From assembly GCA_024364735.1 (NCBI GenBank), contig JAGFNQ010000716.1:145638-209637 (forward strand): DNA of 64,000 bases, in the 5' to 3' direction. The translations under genes were made by a program, and so were the position numbers. Each line of letters opens with the position of its first letter. Positions within the stretch are counted from its first letter, which is position 1. Of this stretch, positions 12,355-22,484 are shown piece by piece. The stretch is from Boesenbergia rotunda (Eukaryota; Streptophyta; Magnoliopsida; Zingiberales; Zingiberaceae). Below the pieces are notes generated by a model, which saw nothing but the letters and a program-made list of their open reading frames with translations, did no database searches and was not told the DNA's origin.

Positions 12355-13155
12355 CTAAGTTATATCATAATTAAAATAAAACTCTGGATTTTTAAAATCA
12401 GCATGGTTGTGAAAGTATTCTAACGTGTTAACCTTAACTAATTTATACAAATTAATCACGTTATTTGAGATAAATATTGGATTTTCAAATATTGAAAACT
12501 TACCTTTCCCGATCGTTTGTCCAGTACTCTTGTAATGATCACGAGCTAATCGGACCAGTTTGGGTCGATCTCCTACATTGTCTTCTGATTCCGAGTCTGA
12601 GTCGGACTCGGGTATAGGTTGAAGCTTCTTCTTTGGTGGTTCTCTTGGAGCCTTCCCTACACAAGAAATTACACCTTCCTCGATCATTACAGTATCTATT
12701 TGATTATTTAATTGTAATTCAAAAAATGATTCGAAATTGATTACCATTTTTATCTTAGTCAATTCGTCTTCTGACTCTGGCTCGATTTCGCAGTCAGGTG
12801 CTAACTCTTCTATGATCTCAATATCGGAGCTCTCTTCGTGTAGATTGATTAGCTTTTCTCAAATTTCTCTGGCACATCTGAATGGACCTACTAGTTCGAG
12901 TTGCTCCTTGGTTAGGCCACATTGTAGGATTGCAGTTGCCCTTGCATCGGTCTCGATTTGGTTGAGGGTTTGTTCATCCAGTTTGTCCCACTCAATTGAC
13001 AACTCATCTTCTACGGGAAAAGAGAATCTCGTTTGGATGATTCGCCATAAGTCCATGTGGGCTTTCAGAAGGGACTCCATTTGACTTCTCCAAAATTTGA
13101 AGTTCTCGCCGGAGAATAGCGGTGGACGGGTACTGTTCCACTCTCAGTTGGTCAT
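12355..13155 (-). pseudogene. El-1 gag, interrupted by two stop codons
   Basis: From an ATG at 13155 the frame gives MTN, a stop, then RPPLFSGENFKFWRSQMES, which is the N-terminal signature of plant copia-type gag (UBN2-like). It goes on with LLKAHMDLWRIIQ, CARE-I-stop-EKLINLHEESSD, a charged Glu/Ser segment (PESDSDSESEDN) and a basic tail. Both inner stops are TGA where related proteins have Trp (TGG), that is G-to-A changes. No zinc knuckle was recognised. It ends about 90 residues after the acidic region. Sole coding trace of El-1. Confidence 0.75.
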
Positions 13156-13662
13156 TTAGTTTAAACCTCGTACACATAAGAAATAACAAAAATGTACCAA
13201 GACTTGGTCTTGGATTAGTAGTGCGGGAGAAGGAAGAAATAGCCTAACAAAAATATTGCACGAATTTCGAGGCAGAATAATAAACTAAAAATAATTATAA
13301 CAAATTTTTGAAAATGTTACTTTTGTCAATTCTGAAAAGAAATAAGCATTCAAAGTTGAAAATTTTGCTCGAATTAAAGTAACACGAATTTCGAGAAAAA
13401 TATTTAAAAAATAAAAAAAAATTATGACAAATTTTCAAAAATTGATTGTTTTATCAATTCTGACTTATGGTGAAAAAAATGAGAATTCAAAATTGATTGT
13501 TTTAAACTCACCCACAGATATTATTTATTTGAAATACAAAATGAAAAAGATCGAGTGGTGTTGCACCAACCTCGATTGACGAAAACGAAAAGAAATAAAA
13601 TGAAAAAATTTTGTAAATCCGAAAATCTCTCAAATTGGTGGTTGCACCAAATTTGAGCTACC

Positions 13663-13676
13663 CCGCTCTGATACCA
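13663..13676 (-). other. El-1 primer binding site (initiator tRNA-Met)
   Basis: The minus strand reads TGGTATCAGAGCGG two bases inside the 5' LTR end. This is complementary to the 3' end of plant initiator tRNA-Met. Confidence 0.88.
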
Positions 13677-13678
13677 CT

Positions 13679-15185
13679 TGTTAGATCGAGTAAACACGAT
13701 AGGGGGTGAATATCGTAAAAGCGTTTCGAATTAGAAAAAAGAATGTGCAACGAAAATTTAACTCAAACACACGGAACACAAGTATTTTTACTTGGTTCAG
13801 AGTCGCGGTCGGCTCCTACTCCAAGGCCCACGGTCTTTGACCGTTTACTGCGGGCAATTCTATAATGCACAAAGATTGTTACAATAGTAGTGCAATAAAG
13901 AAAATTATACTCTTCGTTACCGATGCCCGATGTGGATCGTACTTCGGAGCAGAGGGTCGTCGTCCGCGCTAGAATCTCGAGATCGGAGGTTTCCGGAGCA
14001 GAGCGCTTGAACGAAGAGCGTAGAGGAGTTGGAAAATTGATGTGTTGAAGCCTTGGGGTCGAGCCCCTTTTATAGCACTCCTGGGGGTGCCCTGAACGCT
14101 GGGGGCGCCTGACACGTGCCTTCGGATCTGAAAAACCTCATTCGAAGCTTGGTCAGCGCTTATCCCTCCAGAATCGGCCTTGGAGCTGACGGGGGCACCC
14201 GGGACACTGGGGGCGCCCTCAGTTGACTTGGTCTGCTTGGCTTCGCGGTTGAGTTTGCTTCGATCAAAACGTGGCTTGGACCCAGGGCGCCCGGGACATA
14301 CAGGGCGCCCGGGACCATGAGGGTGCCCGGGTCCTTCAGGGCGCCTGGCCCAGTATGCTTTCGAAGCGATTCTTGCTCAACTGCTCGTTTGGCTTTAACC
14401 TTGGGCGCCCGGGACCTCCCGGGCGCCTAGCCCAGCTGCTGCCCCTCTCCTTTGAGGCGTTCTGAGCTGCATAAACTCATTCCTTTGGTCCCTACATCCA
14501 AGGTTAGTTCCACAACAAATAAGGCAAGAATGTTAGTTAGTTTTTCACAGTCGTAGCTGTCTTGGTTCTGACTTCGGGTCTCCCAAATGGAACCCTAGGT
14601 TGAACCAATGCCTACTGTTCCCTTGACGGGGAGCGCGTCCTCACCTACTCCTCTCAGGAGAGTTTACCTTTTGCCAACCGGCTCCTCCGGTTGGACTTTT
14701 GCCCAGCAGCCCTTCGATAGGTGCCTAGCAGCCCTTCGCCAGTCTTCAATGCCTAGCAGCCCTTCGCTAGGTGCCTAACAGTCCTTCGCCAGGTCTTCAA
14801 CTCCTAGCAGCCCTTTGCTAGGTGCCTAGCAGTCCTTCGTCAGGTCTTCAACTCCTAGCAGCCCTTTGCTAGGTGCCTAGCAGTCCTTCGCCAGGTCTTC
14901 AACTCCTAGCAACCCTTCGCTAGGTGCCTAGCAGTCCTTCGCCAGGTCTTCAATGCCTAGCAGTCCTTCGCTAGGTGCCTAGCAGTCCTTCGCCAGGTCT
15001 TAGGGTTTTGATGCCTAGCAGCCCTTCGCTAGGTGCCCAGTAGCCCTTCGCCAGGACTTCGTGCCTAGATTAACTAGGACTTTCCTGCACACTTGAGTAA
15101 CTTCGTTAGATCACAAATAGTGCTTAACTTTGAATCCTTTGCCAATATCAAAACAAGGTTCGATATAGGGCTTCCTACACCAACA
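13679..15185 (-). repeat. El-1 5' LTR (right copy, 1507 bp)
   Basis: This partner of 7663-9032 is 137 bp longer, almost all from extra hairpin units at about 14701-15055. The terminus reads TGTTAG rather than TGTTGG, a single substitution. The GC-rich GGGCGCCCGGGAC words are preserved. Confidence 0.92.
14701..15055. repeat. Hairpin-unit tandem array in the El-1 right LTR (expanded)
   Basis: About sixteen CCTAGCAGNCCTTCGCYAGG units, against about ten in the left LTR. A segment of roughly 66 bp (CCTAGCAGTCCTTCGCCAGG plus TCTTCAACTCCTAGCAGCCC) is repeated nearly unchanged, indicating recent slippage or unequal exchange. Confidence 0.85.
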
Positions 15186-16260
15186 CTGAGGATGCCCGGC
15201 CAGGGGCAGGTGAAGACCTTACTATCTCGTGGTGCCGAGGATGCCCGGGATGTGTAAGTCCGGTCGTGATGCTGAGGATGTCCGACCAGGAGTAGCCTAA
15301 GCCCCTACCGTCTCGTGGTGCCGAGGATGCTCGAGACGAGTAGACCTGGCCGTGGTGCTGAGGATGCCCGGCAGGGGCAGGCGAGGACCTTACTATCTCG
15401 TGGTGCTGAGGATGCCCGAGATGTGTAGGCTTGGTCGTGGTGCCGAGGATGCCCGACTAGGAGTAGCCTAAGCCCCTACTGTCTCGTGGTGCCAAGGATG
15501 CCCGAGAAGAATAGACCTGGTCGTGGTGCCGAGGATGCCCGACCGGGGGCAGGCAAGGACCTTACTATCTCATGGTGCCAAGGATGCTCGGGATGTGTAA
15601 GCCTGGTCGTGGTGCCGAAGATGCTCAACCAGGAGTAGCCTAAGCCCCTATCGTCTTGTGGTGCCGAGGATGCCCGACTAGAAGTAGCCTAAGCCCCTAC
15701 CGTCTCGTGGTGCCGAGGATGCCCAAGACGAGTAGACCTGGTCGTAGTGCCGAGGATGCCCGGCTAGGGGCAGGCGAGGACCTTACTATCTCGTAGTGCT
15801 GAGGATGTCAGAGATGTGTAGGCCTGGTCGTGGTACCGAGGATGCCCGACCAGAAGTAGCCTAAGCCCCTACCGTCTTGTGGTGCTGAGGATGCCCGAGA
15901 TGAGTAGACCTGGCCGTGACACCGAGGATGCCCGCCAGGGGCAGGCAAGGACCTTACTATCTTGTGGTGCCGAGGATGCCCGAGATGTGTAGGCCCGTCG
16001 TGGTATCGAGGATGCCCGACCAGGAATAGCCTAAGCCCTTACCATCTTGTGGTGCCGAGGATGCCCGAGATGAGTAGACCTGGTCATGGTGCCGAGGATA
16101 CCGACCAGGAGCAGCTGAAGACTCTACCATCTCGTGGTGCCGAGGATGCTCGAGACAAGTAGACCTGCTATGGTACCGAGGATGCCCGGCCAGAAGCAGT
16201 CCAAATCCTTACTATCTTTGACCACGAGGATGTCCGAGATGAGTAGACTTGGGCATGACA
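15186..16260 (+). repeat. 85-bp tandem repeat array, part 2
   Basis: Continuation of the array at 7075-7662 after the El-1 insertion. Roughly twelve further units of the GTGGTGCCGAGGATGCCCGA family occur. Blocks of about 175 bp (two units, ending GGCAGGCGAGGACCTTACT) alternate with GTAGCCTAAGCCCCTACCG blocks, so a higher-order dimer period is present. Confidence 0.9.
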
Positions 16261-16790
16261 CTGAGGATACAGGGTTGGTAACCACCCGGATCTATACCAC
16301 CTTTAGGTGTTGATATTGGCCTAACCGAGGTGGTGAAGAGGTTGAGTCCACCAAGTCCTTGTTCCCTCAACATTAGACCTCGCGTGTGTGTAAAGGGGTC
16401 TATACGAGAGAAGAGGCGAAGAGTGGCACGCAGCATGCGGGCAATTTATGAGATAGAAGATAAATATATTTCAACAAGATCCAGGGATTACATCTGAAGT
16501 AACAAGATACAGAAGACAGATACATTTCAATCAATTTGGAGTATGTCCCACCAAGTACAGAAGATAAAAAGAAAGTGAGGCAGATGACAAATATATTTGT
16601 ATATTCTAGTCAAAAGAGGAGTACATTCAAGAAAAGGGGCAGAAGACAAATACATTTCATTCAAACTTGGAGTACAGACGAAAATGGTACAGAAGATGAA
16701 AGTATTTTATTCAAACTTTTAGATTACATCTGAAGTACACTTGAAAGCAAAAAAAAATACAAAAATACAAAAGATAAATGACAGCACAGA
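16261..16790. other. Element A linker with short degenerate repeats
   Basis: No gene is seen. From about 16440 to 16740 the phrase AGAAGACAAATACATTTCAT, with variants and followed by CAAACTTGGAGTAC, recurs three or four times. It lies downstream of the antisense ORF and may be its 3' UTR. Confidence 0.45.
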
Positions 16791-17161
16791 TCTGGAAAGA
16801 GCCCTACAGTTCTTTGTCCTTAGCCGGAAGCTTATCCCAAACCTGGCCGACGCTAAAAAAAAGTCAGGTCCACCTCCGGTTTCAGCACTTTTGCTTTCTG
16901 GAGTTGTTGGATGGCCCCATTAAAGCCCTGTTTCAGGCGCTACAGGACTTGTCCAGCTAAAATATCGCCGAACTCCTTGGACTGGAGGAACCTAGCCTTG
17001 AATTCGACCTTCGCCTCTGCCTGCCGGGATGCTTCATCAGCCTTGTGTTGTTGCAGTTCTTCTACGGTTTCATCTTGAATAGTCTTCAGTCTAGCCATCT
17101 CAGAAGACATCTGATCTTAGACTGCCAGGGCTTCCTTGAGCCGCTCTGAGGTGGTCAGAAG

Positions 17162-18191
17162 TGTTGGATCTTGTACGGTTGCTAGAGGGGGGTGAATAGC
17201 ACTTTTTGAACTCTTTCTTCCTACACGGTTAGTTGCGCAAGCGGAATATACAATAAAACAAAACTAACAATGTAAAGAGCAATGCTAACAGTAAGATTTA
17301 CTTGGTATTCAACTCTAAGGGTGACTAATCCAAGAATCCGTCGGTGGATCACTCCCCAGATAACCTCCGGCTAACCCTTGTCGCTCCTTGTGGGTGGAGA
17401 AACCTCACCACAGTACCTTGACAAGACCTAAGCACCAAGACTACTATTTTGCCTTTAACCAAGACAAAATTCGTCAAGAGTTTCAGCCACCATGAAGTCC
17501 TCTTTAAATAGAACTAAGTCTGAAACCCTCGCCACCAGTCGACTGCTCCCAGGGCAATCGACTGGTGCTACTGAAAATCGACCGTTGCAACCCCAACGTT
17601 CGAATTTTCAACCAACTCACCAGCCGCTACCAGTCGACTGCTCCCAGAGCAGTCGACTGGTCCAGAGCTGCATACCTTCTGTGAGTTTTATCAGTCGGCT
17701 GCCCCTGGGGGACAGTCGACTGCCCCACTCACCCACCTAGGGTTTCCCTTCCCGAGTACACTTCTCTCAGCACTCGAACCCTAGGGCTTCCCGAGTACAA
17801 TCACACAACACTCGTACCCTCACGACTCGACTGACTCCTCATCAGCAGCCTCGACTATTGCCTTCGCGCCCTCTTCATCTTCGGCTCCCGTCCCTCGGAT
17901 GCACGCAAGCCTCCAGCTTGCCTCCATGTCATCCTTCACGCATGCCTCGAAGTCCGCACCCCTCAGCTCATCGTCCCTGCTCTCCAAGGTCCCTCGAGTG
18001 CACACAAGCCTCCAGCTTATCTCCATGCCATCCTTCACCGTACCGAGGTCGTCCAACCAAGTCAATATGTGTAAACCTGCACAACCTGCACACTCAACAT
18101 ACACATATTAGAACACAAGGGAAACATAACTTAAACCCTTTGCCCAAACATCAAAACACTTGGTCACTCCGGACCACAGATTGCCTCAACA
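17162..18191 (-). repeat. El-2 3' LTR (left copy, 1030 bp)
   Basis: Paired with 22485-23493. It contains CAGTCGACTG palindromes near 17535-17720, a TATA-like TATTTAAAG on the minus strand near 17505, and an open frame of 94 codons (18104-17820) upstream of it in element orientation. It has an extra 21-bp segment near 17699 relative to the right copy. Confidence 0.92.
17820..18104 (-). CDS. U3 ORF of El-2, left LTR (94 codons, unknown function)
   Basis: An uninterrupted frame starting MYVECAGCAGLHILTWLDD. It has an internal duplication: VKDGMEISWRLVCTRGT and VKDDMEASWRLACIRGT, separated by ESRDDELRGADFEAC. The same frame is open in the right LTR (23406-23122). Recognisable degraded versions occur at the same LTR position in El-3 and El-4. 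It lies upstream of the putative TATA box, so the main element transcript would carry it only from the 3' LTR. It may be coding or simply conserved U3 sequence; no family is recognised. Confidence 0.35.
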   Translation of the reverse strand: MYVECAGCAGLHILTWLDDLGTVKDGMEISWRLVCTRGTLESRDDELRGADFEACVKDDMEASWRLACIRGTGAEDEEGAKAIVEAADEESVES

Positions 18192-20760
18192 ATCTCCCCC
18201 TTTTTGATATTTGGCAATACGTTTAAGTTAGAGAAACTAAATAGTAGTCAATAGCAATAACAATGCATATGCAATGCAAAAATGGATCATATCCCAAGGC
18301 ATCCCACACCTAACCCTCCAAGTTAGGCCTTTTTCACACCTAACATCCCAAGTTAGAAATTTCCACACCTAACTTCCCAAAGTTAGAAATTTTCCACACC
18401 TAACCCTCCAAGTTAGAAATTTCCACACATAACCCTCCAAGTTAGGAATTTTCTACACCTAACCCTCCAAGTTAGGACTTTTCCACACCTAACTCTCCAT
18501 GTTAGGATTTTTCACACACCTAACTTCCCAAGTTAGGACTTTTTAAAGCTTCTCCAAAGCTCCCCCTACATTGGACTTACAAAGGCTTTTTAAGAACCTC
18601 TCCAAGGTTCCCCTTACGCCAAGAATGGAGCAACCATGCTCCCCCTTTATCTTAGCTCCCCCTAAACCCAGGGTTTTTTGCAAAGGTGTATTTGGTTTCC
18701 CAAATTAAACCCAACACTTCTCCTCCTTTGCCTAACATCAAAAAGACTCCAACAATATCCCAATTATTGGATCTTTTAATCTCTAATGATCCTAAACACA
18801 GTGTATTATCCCCCCATACACTCGTTTTCCATCATGTAGATACCAATCAGCTGCTAACTACCCAAATCAACCCTGACCAGTCGACTGCCCCCAGGGCAGT
18901 CGACTGATACTCTGAAAATCAGTTTTTCAGGCCACATTCAGAAATGTGCCAGAAATTTCATAAATTTTCAAAAATTCTCAAATTTTGTGGAGAACATTGT
19001 GGTACCTATACCTACTTGGGAAAAATATATTCCACCATGTATCTATCATCATTCCCAAGTTGGACACAAAACCCAAAACTAGCAAAAAGGTTCACTCAAA
19101 CCTTGACCTAGAGTCCTAGTTTTGGCCTCCACTTGATGTCTCTGCCTATGTCATCCCACAATGCATCCCTAGCATTAATTTACGAAGCATTTACACATCA
19201 AAAACCAACTTTCATGCTATATGACCTAAATGTCATATTTCCATGCATGAAACATACATCTAACGTGCCAAATCCCAAGAGTTGAGACTCAAGTCTGTCT
19301 CCAATTCTTTTGGCACATCCCATGGTCCATCTAGACCTCTAGGAGCAACCCCTCCTAAGGTCCATCCACCATATATCCCAAAACTTCCTATGAAAATTAA
19401 GGCAACCAAGAGGCAACCTCCCCCTTGACATATGCTTTCTCTCAATTTTCACTTTACCTAGGGTCAAGTTCTACCCAACTAGACACCATAACACCAAGTT
19501 AAGCTATACCCCAACTTAACATCACAACCTTTCTCTTGTCAAGTTAATCCTAACTCAACAACCCAAGTTTTCTGTCTTAGAACCCTCTAGAAAATCCAAG
19601 AAAACCTGGAAAACTCTAAGAATTTGCAAGCATATTTGCTAGGATATACCTTATCCTAGAAAAATATGGTTCCATGAAAAATACAAATGTGCTTGACTTT
19701 TGGTATCAATCCTAATTTCCTTAAACATTGACATTTTGTATCAATCTTGAAAATCTATCTATAATTCCATTTGTTTTCTAAGGCTTATCATTATAATTTG
19801 ACACATGGAATTGTCCTCAATTCTTTCCTTTTCCATATCCTCAATATGATTAAGGTCTCCCCCTTTTTATCTCTTAATTCTAGATACATATGGGAAGCTT
19901 TCATATACTTTCATTCATCAAGAGCTTATCATTTAATATCATCCATTGAATTTAAAGCACTCATCAATTCTCCTTAAATTTCGTGATATCAATAAGACCT
20001 TATTCTATAAAATCAACATTGAATCACAAGACAAACCTTGATTCAAAGAATATGAAATTATAACCAAGGATTTTACTTTAAGGCTTTATCCAATCATCCA
20101 ATAATATTCTATGACCTTCAAACCATAATATCAACCTATAAAATCTCATAAATTATCATGACCTTTCCTTATGCAAGTTTTTATCATCCAATGTGCATTT
20201 TCTTCTTAAAACCTATGGATCAGTCAGGTAGTCGACTGCAAAAACTTACAGAGAGTTTCCAGGGCTGAATTCGCTCGGATCAGTCGACTGCCCCCCAGGG
20301 CAGTCGACTGATACCTGAATTTCAGGTTTTCAGCCCAATTTCAGAAATGCCTAGATAATTTCATAAATCTTCAAAAAATCTAAAATTTCGTGGGGAGATT
20401 TGTGGAGCCTATGCCTACTTGGGAAGAATATGTTTCCAAATAAATGTACTCCAAATCCTAAGATTGGCATGAAACTCAACTTCTTCTAAAATGTATCATT
20501 TAAACTTCTCCCAAAAGTCATAATTGTGACCTTTCATTGATATATCCTCTAATACCTGACCACGATACATTCTTAGCACTGAATTATATAGTATTTTCCC
20601 ATTAAATCCTAATTTTATCGAATATAATCATATTTTCACCTTTTTCTCCCTAAAATTCCTTTTAATGTGTCAATTCTCTAGGATTAAGACTTACCCAAGT
20701 CTTCTAATCCCTTTGACACATTTCATCTAATTTCCTAGGAGAAAATTTCTTGAGATCCAT
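18192..20760 (-). other. El-2 noncoding interior, including a hairpin array near the PPT
   Basis: No pol domains or other convincing ORFs are seen. At 18305-18545 there are eight tandem units of about 30 bp of the form CACACCTAACCCTCCAAGTTAGG, with CCTAAC and GTTAGG arms around a 7-base loop. They are followed by further short inverted words (GAACCTCTCCAAGGTTC near 18594, GGAGCAACCATGCTCC near 18627). CAGTCGACTG palindromes recur at about 18879-18906 and 20225-20310, each followed by a similar 90-base stretch (GTTTTTCAGGCC / GGTTTTCAGCCC), so an internal duplication is likely. Confidence 0.7.
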
Positions 20761-22412
20761 TTACCATGGACCCCAAAGGCTCCTAGATCTCCCCCTTGAG
20801 CTCTTAGCCCTAGCCACCTCCCTCGGTGACTCAATCCACACTAGACCACACCGGTGTGCCACCGGTGATTCTTGGCCTACAAAATGGACCCTCTTAACCT
20901 TAGACACCTTGTCTTTGGTTAAGTCATTTTCTTTCCCTTTGGATGACACCCTCTTGCCATCCTTGGACTTCTCCTTCTTGCCATGATCATATGCCTTCCC
21001 AGCATATTTTTTTTGTTGGCCTTGGAGACTCTAGACCGGTAATCCAAACCTGATCTATCATAGTTGGGTTTTAAACTACCTAACACCATATCTAGACCCT
21101 TAGATCCAACCTTGAATCTTTCTAGGGTCTTTTCCAATGTATCAAGCCTTGCCCTCAAGGCTTGATTTTCCCTTTCTAAACTTTTAACCTTAGTGCCCAT
21201 GTGTTCACTTTGGACATTCCTAGACCTATCCACCTTTCTAGGCATATGCCTCCCCTTCTTGGGATTTATGCCTTGATCTTAGGTCCTAAAGTCTTGGGTT
21301 TTTCATGATGCATGTTTTTCCTAGGGTTTTGATCTACCTTGTTAATTCTAGTCCTATCATTATATCTAAATCCAAAATTGTGCACAAGTAATCAATTTTC
21401 ATGATTTCTAGCATGCATGGATGAATAATTTGCATGATTTTTAATATGTATGAAGGAACTCAAATTAGAATTGCATTTTAACTTAGGGTTAGGAATTACC
21501 TCCCTTACCCTTGAAGTTCCCCCTTGATGTGATCTTTGCTTCTTCCTTTCCTCTTTCTCCCATCTTCTTAGATACTCCATTTTCTTTAGCTTTTCACTCC
21601 TTGGGCATTTCCTGTGGTAGTGTCCTAACTCGCCACACGTGAAACATCTAATTCTCTTCTTCTTCTCTTGGGCTTCTCCAATCCTACAACCCACGTTAGA
21701 TTTAAAAGAATTTGAAATGAGTTTAGATTTTACCTCCTTTTTACCTAGTGGGCACTTGTCCTTGTAGCGCCCCTTTTCATTGCACCCAAAGCATACAATG
21801 TGATCTTTAGTCCTTGCTTTGGTGGAGGTGGAGACTAGGTTGACTTCTTCTTCAACCTTGGATGAAGTGGATGCTTTCTCTTGATCCGGTATAGATGACG
21901 GTCTCTCCTCCCCCTCAATCCTTGAAGTTGATGCTTCCTCTTCTTTTCTTGATGAGGTGGATGACTCCTCACTTGATTGTACCATTTCAATTGATGAAGT
22001 TTATAATTCCTCTTTCTCTTGTTCTTCTTGGACTATTGACGTACTTCTTCGGGCTCTTCTATCAATTGATCTTGTGTAGGTTTCTCGTGACATTTTTCCA
22101 ACTTATCCCATAATTCATACGCATTCTCATATTTACCTACACAACTTAACACATTATTAGGCAAAAGATTTACCAATATATCAATTGTCTTCTTATTTGT
22201 TCTAAATTGTTCTTGTTGCTCTTTGTCCCAATATCTAAGACGAAGCTTCTTTCTGTGCTTGTCCTTTGGAACTTGGAAGGGCTCTTCTATTGCCATCCTA
22301 TATCCCCACTCCATTCCAAGCCACATCTTCATTCACATCCTCCAATAGTCGACGTCTTCATGATCGTAGGGAGGCGGAGTGTAGATGTCATCCCCAAATT
22401 TGTCTTCCATTG
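20761..22412 (-). pseudogene. El-2 gag with zinc knuckles, broken by stops and frameshifts
   Basis: ATG at 22412 gives MEDKFGDDIYTPPPYDHED, DYWRM-stop-MKMWLGMEW, PFQVPKDKHRKKLR, LLPNNVLSCVGKYENAYEL and WDKLEKCHE, the plant copia-type gag core. Then comes a Ser/Glu-rich linker and two CCHC modules. The first is CFGCNEKGRYKDKC (His replaced by Arg) and the second CFTCGELGHYHRKC (intact). Next is a coiled-coil segment (VKSLERENQALRARLDTLEKT) and a basic tail. The first inner stop is TGA for CGA (Arg in El-3), a C-to-T change. Frames shift near 22030 and about 20940. It is the only coding region of El-2. Confidence 0.85.
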
Positions 22413-22470
22413 TTCTTCCTCTAGCTTTCTTTGCTCCCTTGGTGGTTAGTCCAATCAAGAGCGGTCCTTC

Positions 22471-22483
22471 GCTCTGATATCAC
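22471..22483 (-). other. El-2 primer binding site
   Basis: The minus strand reads GTGATATCAGAGC next to the 5' LTR end. It is the initiator tRNA-Met type with one mismatch (TGATATC for TGGTATC). Confidence 0.8.
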
Positions 22484-22484
22484 T

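Larger units (their letters stand above)
7663..15185 (-). mobile_element. El-1: complete gag-only (LARD-like) LTR retrotransposon, minus strand
   Basis: LTRs at 7663-9032 and 13679-15185 begin TGTTGG or TGTTAG and end CCAACA. The 5-bp target duplication CTGAG is intact (7658-7662 and 15186-15190). The primer binding site TGGTATCAGAGC lies just inside the right LTR on the minus strand, and the polypurine tract AAAAAGGGGGAGAT just inside the left LTR, so the element reads right to left. The 4.6-kb interior has a broken gag near the 5' end (13155-12355) and about 3.3 kb of AT-rich noncoding sequence. No protease, integrase, RT or RNase H is present. It must have moved with enzymes supplied in trans. 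The gag type suggests copia ancestry. Confidence 0.92.

Noticed and set aside
13663..13676. tRNA-Met-like matches near the LTRs (also 22471, 43063, 60536 and 63694)
   Set aside because: Only the 3'-end complement is present; these are primer binding sites, not tRNA genes.
15186..16260. Regularly spaced repeats that might suggest a CRISPR array
   Set aside because: Units are contiguous 85-mers without unique spacers, in a plant gypsy element.
17492..17740. Plus-strand ORF of 82 codons, repeated at 22815-23042
   Set aside because: Antisense to the El-2 LTR transcript and frame content is dictated by the CAGTCGACTG palindromes; the two copies differ by an indel.
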